Positions 1 through 6,299 of a stretch of 7,129 nt of DNA are shown here, piece by piece. Made by a program: the position numbers and the translations under genes. The notes beneath the pieces are model-generated. The model did no database searches. It was not told the DNA's origin and saw nothing but the letters and a program-made list of their open reading frames with translations. Where the stretch lies: contig SLIE01000403.1 in NCBI GenBank assembly GCA_007135795.1, positions 1-7,129 on the forward strand. Direction: 5' to 3'. Source of the DNA: Desulfobacterales bacterium. GTDB lineage: Bacteria > Desulfobacterota > Desulfobacteria > Desulfobacterales > Desulfosalsimonadaceae. Within the stretch, counting starts at the first letter, position 1. Every line of letters starts with the position of its first letter.

Positions 1-72
1 ACAAGGCGTAAACCGAAAATTCTGAGGGATTGCACGCAACGAAAATATTGGACTTTTTACAAAGTCGTCAAA
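1..72. repeat. Dispersed intergenic repeat, left copy (cut by window edge)
   Basis: This stretch is the inverted counterpart of 2535-2601. Read against the reverse complement of that region, the first 11 bases are identical and about 26 of the first 31 match. Similarity continues with small gaps to the end, where ACTTTTTACAAAGTCGTCA (52-70) matches the complement of the segment just after the TPR gene stop. The element evidently continues left of the window. No reading frame of note lies within it. It is seen directly as a sequence repeat; whether it is MITE-like, REP-like or another extragenic family is inference. Confidence 0.75.
51..66. repeat. Small hairpin at repeat end
   Basis: The stem GACTTT (51-56) pairs with AAAGTC (61-66) around a TTAC loop, a perfect 6-bp dyad at the terminus of the left repeat copy. 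A 15/16-identical version lies at 2689-2704, where the single change still allows a G-T pair. No run of T follows on either strand, so it is not a convincing intrinsic terminator. It is better read as the structural end of the repeat. Confidence 0.5.
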
Positions 73-113
73 ACTGTCAATCCAAAAAAGCAGCGATTTA
101 TTACCGTGCTTCC

Positions 114-141
114 CTGGCATCGCAAGCCTGGCCCGGATAAT
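114..141 (+). promoter_or_regulatory. Possible sigma70 promoter for the TPR gene
   Basis: CTGGCA (114-119, 4 of 6 to TTGACA) is followed after 16 bases by GATAAT (136-141, 5 of 6 to TATAAT). This would start transcription roughly 20-25 bases before the ATG at 171. It is the best match in the 98 bases between the repeat and the gene, but the -35 element is weak and no experiment backs it. Confidence 0.3.
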
Positions 142-158
142 ATAGTCGCACACAGAAA

Positions 159-170
159 ACAAACCTTTGT
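159..170 (+). promoter_or_regulatory. Dyad directly abutting the start codon
   Basis: ACAAA-CC-TTTGT is a perfect 5-bp dyad ending on the base before the ATG at 171. It occupies the place where a Shine-Dalgarno sequence would be expected, and none is present. It could be an operator or a weak structure affecting initiation, or it could be chance. Confidence 0.25.
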
Positions 171-2534
171 ATGAATAATCCAATGAATTCAAAATTTGAG
201 CATTACTTATACTTGTTTGGGAGTTTCCGACACTTTGGTTTAATCAAATTTACCTGCGCCTTTCTTCTTATGCTTACAATTACGCAGGGGTGCTCGGATC
301 AAAAAGAGATCAAAACCCAACTCCTTGAGAAAGCTGAAATCTGTTATGGAAATCAACAGTACACCTGCGCGCGAGATCAGCTTATAAAGGCTATTGGAGT
401 GGATCCGGAATACACCATGGCCCATGCGAGACTGGGAGAAGTGTATCTCCGACTGGGAAATATGCAAAAAGCATTTGAATCTCTTCAAACCGCAACAAAA
501 CTTGATGGCGCATTAACGTCGGCACAACTTCGCCTTGCCAATCTCTATCTCCTGGATCGCAATTACGACAAAAGTCTTGCGATCACGACAAGTGTTCTTG
601 AAAATTCACCAGACGACCTTCACGCGCTGACCCTGATGTCTCATATTTATGTTTCAATAGAAGAATACGAAAAAGCGATCGAAGCTTTCAGTGTGGTCAT
701 CGCCCTGAACCCCGCCGAATTGCAGGCTTATCTCAGCCTCGCCCGAATTCATATACACAGGCAGGACATTCAAAGCGCAACCGACATTTTATATACTGCC
801 ATTGAAAACAATCCTCAGGCTATAAGACCTTACATCGCACTTTACGGACTTCATATGCAAACCCGAAACTTTGATGACGCGTATCGAGTCCTCATGAATG
901 CCATCGCCTTCAAAGAGGATGAACCGAACTTATATATATTGCTCGGCAATTTTTATGTTCACACACAGAAGTGGGAAAATGCCGAGTCCGCGTACCTGAA
1001 GGCCATAGAGGCAAGTCCCCTGTCGGTAAACCTTTATATCGTGGCCGCTTCTTTTTACAGGGCCATTAATCAACCGGAAAAAGCACTGAAAATTTATGAG
1101 TCCGGTCTTGCAAAGCAACCCGGAAACCCGAAGCTCCTTCTTAATATTGCAGATCTTTATCTGAGCCTCAACAATATAAATAAAGCAAAATCAAATGTTT
1201 TGATCATAAACAGACATCAGGCCGACTATCTGCCGGCAAGGATCCTGGAAGCAAAGATCCATATCGCGGAAAATGACATTCAAAGAGCGTTGTCAACCTT
1301 AGCCCGCCTGGCTGAAGAATACCCGGGCGACAGCCGGATTTTGTATTACAAGGGGCTTGCTTATCTCAAAACCGATCGGCGGATGGACGCCCGGACCCAA
1401 CTTTTGAAAGTTCAGAAAAATCGCGATGAATATATTCCGGCTCAGTTGATTCTTGCCGGAATTTACATGAGCGAAAGAGATATGCAACAGGCCATTGAAA
1501 TCTGCGAAAACATTCTGACATTATCTCCGGGCAACTACCAGGCGCGCGCCCTGCTCGGTAGCATATATATTCAGAAGCGAAAGTTCGAAAAAGCCAGGTA
1601 TCATTTCCAGACGTTAATTGACATGAATCCCGAAAATCCGGAAGGACATTTCAATCTCGGCTTGCTCTTCAGGATTAAAGGAAGCTATAAAAACGCCGAA
1701 GATTCCTTTAAATCGGTGTTATTGCGTAATCCCGTACACCTACAGGCCTTTATTAACCTGATTTCCGTTTTGGCAGAGCAGAAAAAATTCGATGAAGCGA
1801 TCATTCACAGCAACAAGCAAATTAACGCTTTAGCCGATCAGCCATCAATGCTTGCAGTTGTTTATAATCTCAAGGGGAGACTCTATATCGCTAAAAATGA
1901 TCTCGAACATGCCCGGAAACTTTTCAACATCGCGCTTGACAAAGACCCAAATTTTCTACCCGTTTATTATTCATTAGCGGAAACGTTCATGATGGAAGAA
2001 AAAATCGACAAGGCAATAACTCATTATAATATGGCGCTAAACAGAAACCCCGACCAGAAAATACCCCACATGATGCTGGCCATCATGTATACGGAACAAA
2101 AGGAGATCGAACTTGCCATAGCACATTATAGAAAAGTACTTTCCATAAACTCTGATTTTGTTCCTGCAGCCAACAACCTGGCATACCTACTGGCAGAAAA
2201 TCGTATCGATCTTCTTCAAGCGCTTGAACTGGCCAAAAAGGCACGAAAATTGATGCCTGACGACCCCAGAATTCAAGATACCCTGGGCTGGGTGTATCAC
2301 CATCTGGGTTTATATGACGAAGCAATACGAGAGTTTACAGAAAGTCTTGAAAAGCTCCCCGAAAACGCAACGATCCATTTTCACCTGGGGAAGAGCCTTT
2401 ACCGCAAAGCAGATTTTGAAGGGGCCAGAAATGTTCTTAAGAAAGCCCTTCATATCAATCCGAATTTCGAAAACGCGAAACAGGCCGAGAACATTATCAA
2501 GGTTATCAACGACCAATTGATAAACAATGAATAA
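171..2534 (+). CDS. Large TPR-repeat protein, probable lipoprotein (PrsT-like)
   Basis: A 787-residue protein made almost wholly of tetratricopeptide repeats. About 20 units of roughly 34 residues run from residue 50 to 770, with the usual G/A-Y-A-P spacing. The N-terminus has a basic region (R20, K26), a hydrophobic stretch (about 24-38) and Cys41 in the context TQGC. This is an imperfect lipobox, since T replaces L/V/I at -3, so outer- or inner-membrane anchoring with periplasmic repeats is likely but not certain. The C-terminal part (about 665-760) carries the NNLAYLLAE and DTLGW motifs, as in large TPR lipoproteins such as PrsT of exosortase/PEP-CTERM loci. TPR arrays are protein-binding scaffolds; the partner is unknown and no exosortase or polysaccharide gene is in view. 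The ATG at 171 is the first possible start after an in-frame TAA at 138-140; an ATG at 183 is an alternative, and neither has a Shine-Dalgarno. The gene is bracketed by inverted copies of the intergenic repeat. The coding call is firm; the functional family is tentative. Confidence 0.88.
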   Translation: MNNPMNSKFEHYLYLFGSFRHFGLIKFTCAFLLMLTITQGCSDQKEIKTQLLEKAEICYGNQQYTCARDQLIKAIGVDPEYTMAHARLGEVYLRLGNMQKAFESLQTATKLDGALTSAQLRLANLYLLDRNYDKSLAITTSVLENSPDDLHALTLMSHIYVSIEEYEKAIEAFSVVIALNPAELQAYLSLARIHIHRQDIQSATDILYTAIENNPQAIRPYIALYGLHMQTRNFDDAYRVLMNAIAFKEDEPNLYILLGNFYVHTQKWENAESAYLKAIEASPLSVNLYIVAASFYRAINQPEKALKIYESGLAKQPGNPKLLLNIADLYLSLNNINKAKSNVLIINRHQADYLPARILEAKIHIAENDIQRALSTLARLAEEYPGDSRILYYKGLAYLKTDRRMDARTQLLKVQKNRDEYIPAQLILAGIYMSERDMQQAIEICENILTLSPGNYQARALLGSIYIQKRKFEKARYHFQTLIDMNPENPEGHFNLGLLFRIKGSYKNAEDSFKSVLLRNPVHLQAFINLISVLAEQKKFDEAIIHSNKQINALADQPSMLAVVYNLKGRLYIAKNDLEHARKLFNIALDKDPNFLPVYYSLAETFMMEEKIDKAITHYNMALNRNPDQKIPHMMLAIMYTEQKEIELAIAHYRKVLSINSDFVPAANNLAYLLAENRIDLLQALELAKKARKLMPDDPRIQDTLGWVYHHLGLYDEAIREFTESLEKLPENATIHFHLGKSLYRKADFEGARNVLKKALHINPNFENAKQAENIIKVINDQLINNE

Positions 2535-2682
2535 TTAACGACTTCATAGAAAGTTCAATATCTGCGTTACAATGTCTCAAAATTTGCGGCTTACGCCTTG
2601 TAGACATACACGTACACCGAAGCACTCTGCATTTTTCGTAATTACGCAGGCCTTGATCTTTGAACTTTTTACAAAGCCGTCT
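2535..2682. repeat. Imperfect palindromic intergenic repeat, right copy
   Basis: The element begins on the base after the TPR gene stop codon. Its left arm (2535-2601) is the inverted match of the window's first 72 bases. Its two ends are related to each other as terminal inverted repeats: GACTTCATAGAAAGTTC (2540-2556) against GAACTTTTTACAAAGCCGTC (2662-2681), with CTGCG and CGCAG further in. The whole can fold into a long, imperfect hairpin. It encodes no transposase. A minus-strand frame crosses it but is best explained as a by-product. The shape is that of a non-autonomous MITE-like or large REP-like element. It may also act as a 3' structure for the TPR transcript. Confidence 0.65.
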
Positions 2683-2688
2683 GAACAC

Positions 2689-2708
2689 GACTTTTTACAA
2701 GGTCATCA
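2689..2708. repeat. Third, solitary repeat end
   Basis: ACTTTTTACAAGGTCATCA (2690-2708) differs from 52-70 at two of 19 positions. It also differs modestly from 2664-2682, 26 bases to its left. It has the same small hairpin, GACTTT-TTAC-AAGGTC (2689-2704). It looks like the leftover end of another copy or a tandem duplication of the terminus. Confidence 0.55.
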
Positions 2709-2721
2709 ATAATTGAGTCAT

Positions 2722-2740
2722 TATAATCCTGCCGAGCAGG
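2722..2740 (+). promoter_or_regulatory. Perfect -10 hexamer followed by a dyad
   Basis: TATAAT (2722-2727) is a perfect -10 match, with no good -35 at 16-18 bases; the nearest, TTTACA at 2694-2699, is 22 bases away. Directly after it is CCTGC-CGA-GCAGG (2728-2740), a perfect 5-bp dyad. The dyad would lie at or just before the start of any transcript, where it could be an operator or a 5' hairpin. Plausible promoter of the 386-residue membrane protein gene, with an unusual or activator-dependent -35. Confidence 0.35.
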
Positions 2741-2756
2741 TGGGACGCCGACGATA

Positions 2757-2810
2757 ATGAAACGACACACACCGATTAATGAGCGGACCTGGAAAACCGA
2801 ATACGCATGA
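2757..2810 (+). CDS. Possible 17-codon leader ORF overlapping the next start
   Basis: ATG at 2757 opens a frame reading MKRHTPINERTWKTEYA. It ends at TGA 2808-2810, so its stop overlaps the next gene's ATG (2807) as ATGA, the classic translational-coupling arrangement. An AGGTGG sits at 2738-2743, 13 bases before its start, which is a long spacing. The downstream gene has only a weak GGA upstream, so coupling would make sense. A frame this short can arise by chance and no family is recognised. Confidence 0.2.
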   Translation: MKRHTPINERTWKTEYA

Positions 2811-3967
2811 AATACTTATCGTTTAAAATATTGATCCTGTCCATCCTGATGCCGCCACTGCTTTATCTGGCCACTATTCATGGATTGGAGAAGTATTACC
2901 TGACGACCCATTATCAGAATGAAATTGAAAACACCTATCTTGCAGATATGAATAACATCTTGAGCGGTGACGTCATGCTTCAGGAATCCATCAGAGAAGC
3001 GATCCTGAATTATACAAACGGGGACAGACTCATAAAGCTGGGGATAGACCTGAATATCAGAGTCGCCTCCAGGGATGGCATCATCTTTTATCCGCCGGGA
3101 TATCAACCGGGCACACCTGCCGACATTGTAAATGAAAACCCGATAGAAACTGCAAGAAACAATTTTCGGACATTGCAAAATGGGCTGGATGTTGAAGTAT
3201 CCGTTGTAATCCGCCTCTATTCGATAATCGCAATGGCGATTCTTCTCTTTTATATCCTGTTAAGCGGAAGCGGCCTGTTCTTATACTTCAATTCAGCCTC
3301 ATTCAAGACGCACCGGGAAGAACAGGAAAAAGCGGAGGAGCTGGAACGGCTCCACCTGCTCGAAAACGAATTCAATCAGCAATTTGACCGGCTTGCCACG
3401 GAGAGGGAGAGCCTGCTGTATGAATACCGGAATCTACAGTCCTCTCTGGAGTCTCACAAGCAAAAAACTGCAAGATATGAAGAAGAAATGTTTGATGAAA
3501 TCGAAAAACTTGAAAACCGACTCATACAAAATCTGGAGGAACAGGAGCTTCAGGCAAAAGAAATCACTGAACTGGAAGATAAGTTGAGCGGACTCGAGAA
3601 AGTAAAAGAGAATATCAACCGGCAAAAAGAAAAAAACATTGAAAAACTGATAAAACGCTTCAACACACTCTACAAGCACATTGATGTCCATGAAAAATCA
3701 CTTTTCGGCATAGCGGAATTGCCGGACGACATGGCCCTTAAGGCCGAGGAATTGATACATCAACTTAACGCCGATGCTTCCAATGTGGCTATAAAAAGAA
3801 AAGTGTTTTCAAAAAAAGGAAATATCACGGCATTCGAAGTGAGCTTTGCATACAATGGCCGTCTTTACTTCAGGAAAAACGGCCAGCAGCGGATAGAGAT
3901 ACTGTCTGTTGGTACCAAGAACACCCAGGCAAGGGATCTGGCTTATCTGGACAGGACAACACGATAA
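2807..3967 (+). CDS. Two-TM coiled-coil membrane protein, RelE-like C-terminus?
   Basis: I do not recognise a named family. A 386-residue protein with a first membrane segment (about 6-24), a roughly 105-residue extracytoplasmic domain (about 28-132) and a second membrane segment (about 134-160). A long charged coiled coil follows (about 168-285, rich in E, K, L and Q), then a compact C-terminal domain (about 286-386). The overall plan, N-terminal sensor-like loop plus cytoplasmic helix, resembles receptor proteins, but no kinase, HAMP, MCP or GGDEF signature is present. The C-terminal domain contains the run RLYFRKNGQQ (352-361), then IEILSVGTKNTQARDLAYL (363-381). This is reminiscent of the last strands of RelE/ParE-type proteins and is preceded by a helix (about 308-321) as in that fold. 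The start is supported by an in-frame TGA shortly upstream. The Shine-Dalgarno is poor and the ATG overlaps a 17-codon leader frame. A repeat-rich 272-bp gap separates it from the TPR gene. It converges on topA with 7 bp between stops. Confidence 0.85.
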   Translation: MKYLSFKILILSILMPPLLYLATIHGLEKYYLTTHYQNEIENTYLADMNNILSGDVMLQESIREAILNYTNGDRLIKLGIDLNIRVASRDGIIFYPPGYQPGTPADIVNENPIETARNNFRTLQNGLDVEVSVVIRLYSIIAMAILLFYILLSGSGLFLYFNSASFKTHREEQEKAEELERLHLLENEFNQQFDRLATERESLLYEYRNLQSSLESHKQKTARYEEEMFDEIEKLENRLIQNLEEQELQAKEITELEDKLSGLEKVKENINRQKEKNIEKLIKRFNTLYKHIDVHEKSLFGIAELPDDMALKAEELIHQLNADASNVAIKRKVFSKKGNITAFEVSFAYNGRLYFRKNGQQRIEILSVGTKNTQARDLAYLDRTTR

Positions 3968-3974
3968 CAGAAAA

Positions 3975-6299
3975 TTATTCCTGTTTCCCAACAGTTTCCA
4001 GGTTACTTTCTTCATCGGATTGTTCGTCCGGAAACTGTTTATAACCACACCCTTGGGTAGCGCACCGGAGCATTCTCCCTTCTTTTTTGGTCTCTTTTTC
4101 CACCAGGTATGGAGCGCCGCAATCGGGACAATAACGGTTTACCGGTTTATCCCATAGCGCAAACTTGCAATCCGGATACCGGTTGCATCCATAAAAGATT
4201 TTCCCCCGTTTGGATCTTTTTTCAAGTACTTCTCCACTGCAACCCTCTTCCGGACATGAAACACCGGTTGCATTGCCCTTGCCATTCGCATGAACGGATC
4301 GGGTATTTTTGCACTCGGGATATCCACTGCATGCCAGGAAATCGCCATAGCGGCCTTGCTTGACGACCATGTCCCGACCGCATTTGTCACAAACCTGTCC
4401 TTCTGCGAGTTCCAGAACCGGCTCAACCGGCCTGATTTCACCTTTTTCATCACGTTCGTAATTGCGGGAATACGTACATTCCGGATATCCCTCACAGGCA
4501 AGGAAAGGGCCGTTTTTCCCCACTTTGATACGAACCTCCTGGGTGCAGACCGGGCATTTGATTCCGGTGGGCAAGCCAATTCCTTTTACGCTCAACATCT
4601 CTTCTGCCGCGGTAATCAGGCGTGTTTCAAACACTTCATAGAAACGTTGAAGCAACTGTGTCGGATTCGTTTCAGCGGATTCGACCTGGTCGAGATCATT
4701 TTCAAGCTTTGCCGTAAAATCGACATTGACAATATCCGGGAAATTATGAACAAGCAAATCCGTGATGATAAAACCAAGCTCGTACGGCTTGAATATCCCT
4801 TTCATCATATCAACGTAACCCTTCTCCCGAATCGTGGACAAAATATTGGCATATGTACTTGGGCGACCAATACCGTTTTCCTCGAGTTCCTTGACCAGGG
4901 TCGCTTCGGTAAATCTCGGCGGGGGTTGGGTAAAATGCTGTTTCGGTTCCAGAGCCAGAAGTTTCAGAACTTCATTTTCAGACAATTCCGGAAGCAACCC
5001 TTTCGCCTTTTCATTTTCAGCGGATATTGCATCATCAGCAGATTGATACAACGTTAAAAACCCCGGGAATTTAACGGTAGAGCCAGTAGCGGAAAACAGG
5101 TATTTGCCGGCAACAATGGTAATCGTTTTCTGATCGATCAATGCTTCCGCCATCTGGGATGCAACGAATCGCTGCCATATGACCTTGTAGAGTGTCAACT
5201 GATCCTTGGACAAGTATGCCGCTATTTTATCCGGTGTGTGGAAAACCGATGTCGGACGGATGGCCTCATGGGCATCTTGCGTGCGGTTCTTGTTTTTAAA
5301 AAACCGCGGTTTATCCAGTGCATAATCCTTTCCGTAATGTTGCAGGATAAGCTCTTTTGCCTCATCAGCAGCTTCTGCGGATATCCGGGTGGAGTCCGTT
5401 CGCATGTAGGTGATAAGCCCGATGGATTCTCCCCCAAGATCAATGCCCTCATAAAGCTGTTGCGCTACGGTCATTGTTTTCTTGGCGGAAAACCGGAGTT
5501 TTCGTATCGCTTCCTGCTGAAGTTTACTTGTGGTAAAAGGTGGGTAAGGGCGTCGCCGAACTGTTTTTTTAATTATTTTATCAACGACATAACTTGCATC
5601 CGCAAGTTCCTGATGAATGGCAGCGGCGATATCACCATCGGAAATTGAAATTTTTGAATCATCTTTTTTGACAAGCTTTGCCGAAAAAGCAGGGGGTTGC
5701 GCGCCTTCCAGTAATGCCGTAACAGACCAGTATTCTTCAGGCTCAAATACAAATATTGCCCGCTCTCTTTCGCATATCATCCTGACGGCAACAGATTGTA
5801 CCCTGCCCGCACTTAACCCGTACTTGACTTTTTTCCAAAGTATTGGGGAAATCTGATATCCCACCAGTCGATCAAGTATTCTCCGGGTTTGCTGAGCCTT
5901 GTACCTGTTTTCATTTAACGGCTCCGGTGTGGTAAGGGCCTCTGTAACCGCTTTTTTGGTTAACTCGTGAAATAATACCCGGTGAAACCGACGCCCTTTT
6001 TTCTTTAGCACCTCGGACGTGTGCCATGCAATCGCCTCCCCTTCACGGTCAGGGTCAGGGGCCAGGTAAATGTCTTCTGCATCCCCGGCAGCATCCTTCA
6101 ACGCTTTGATAACTTTTTGCTTGCCGGGAATGGTCACATATTTCGGTAAAAAGCCGTGTTCAATATCAATCCCGATTTCCTTTTGGGGTAAATCTTTAAT
6201 ATGGCCCACCGTTGAGGCAACATTATATTTATCGCCAAGGTATTTCTTAATCGTTTTGACTTTGGTCGGGGATTCAACGACTACGAGCGGTTTTGCCAC
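3975..6299 (-). CDS. topA: DNA topoisomerase I (type IA), four zinc ribbons
   Basis: A 774-residue cytoplasmic enzyme that relaxes negative supercoils by cutting one strand through a 5'-phosphotyrosine and passing the other strand. The Toprim domain opens the protein with VVVESPTKVKT (metal-binding Glu9), and DPDREGE supplies Asp82, Asp84 and Glu86. The catalytic tyrosine is Tyr298 in GLITYMRTDST, with Arg300 beside it. The core ends near residue 570. Four Cys4 ribbons follow: C582/C585/C602/C608, C637/C640/C657/C663, C682/C687/C705/C711 and C724/C727/C746/C751. These usually contact single-stranded DNA and RNA polymerase. All key residues are present, so it should be active. It is shorter than the 865-residue E. 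coli enzyme. Translation starts at GTG 6299-6297, sharing its first base with the dprA stop (TAGTG). A Shine-Dalgarno, GGAG, lies at 6310-6307, 7 bases upstream. It is cotranscribed with dprA and ends at TAA 3977-3975. Confidence 0.97.
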   Translation of the reverse strand: MAKPLVVVESPTKVKTIKKYLGDKYNVASTVGHIKDLPQKEIGIDIEHGFLPKYVTIPGKQKVIKALKDAAGDAEDIYLAPDPDREGEAIAWHTSEVLKKKGRRFHRVLFHELTKKAVTEALTTPEPLNENRYKAQQTRRILDRLVGYQISPILWKKVKYGLSAGRVQSVAVRMICERERAIFVFEPEEYWSVTALLEGAQPPAFSAKLVKKDDSKISISDGDIAAAIHQELADASYVVDKIIKKTVRRRPYPPFTTSKLQQEAIRKLRFSAKKTMTVAQQLYEGIDLGGESIGLITYMRTDSTRISAEAADEAKELILQHYGKDYALDKPRFFKNKNRTQDAHEAIRPTSVFHTPDKIAAYLSKDQLTLYKVIWQRFVASQMAEALIDQKTITIVAGKYLFSATGSTVKFPGFLTLYQSADDAISAENEKAKGLLPELSENEVLKLLALEPKQHFTQPPPRFTEATLVKELEENGIGRPSTYANILSTIREKGYVDMMKGIFKPYELGFIITDLLVHNFPDIVNVDFTAKLENDLDQVESAETNPTQLLQRFYEVFETRLITAAEEMLSVKGIGLPTGIKCPVCTQEVRIKVGKNGPFLACEGYPECTYSRNYERDEKGEIRPVEPVLELAEGQVCDKCGRDMVVKQGRYGDFLACSGYPECKNTRSVHANGKGNATGVSCPEEGCSGEVLEKRSKRGKIFYGCNRYPDCKFALWDKPVNRYCPDCGAPYLVEKETKKEGRMLRCATQGCGYKQFPDEQSDEESNLETVGKQE
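3990..4039. repeat. 10-bp inverted repeat at the convergent gene ends
   Basis: AACAGTTTCC (3990-3999) and GGAAACTGTT (4030-4039) are exact reverse complements 30 bases apart, inside the last codons of topA. They lie 23 bases beyond the stop of the convergent membrane-protein gene. A transcript from either strand could fold here. No U-tract follows, so it is at most a factor-dependent stop or a pausing/protective structure. Confidence 0.35.

Noticed and set aside
115..143. Sigma54 promoter from TGGCAT (115-120) or TGGCCC (129-134)
   Set aside because: The required GC at the -12 element is missing at the right spacing in both cases.
2506..2688. A 60-codon minus-strand frame across the intergenic repeat
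   Set aside because: It lies almost entirely within the repeat and runs into the TPR gene end, and its composition shows no protein family features. Such frames recur wherever this kind of repeat does and are a common false prediction.
52..2708. Short repeats as a CRISPR array
   Set aside because: Only three or four copies exist, widely and unevenly spaced, partly inverted, with a whole gene between them and no cas genes.
3966..3985. AACAG/CTGTT hairpin between the convergent stop codons as a bidirectional terminator
   Set aside because: The stem is only 5 bp, A/T-rich, with a 10-base loop and no adjacent U-tract on either strand.
4290..5057. A 255-codon plus-strand frame opposite topA
   Set aside because: It is the antisense shadow of a highly conserved topA region, with an incoherent protein sequence and no ribosome binding site.
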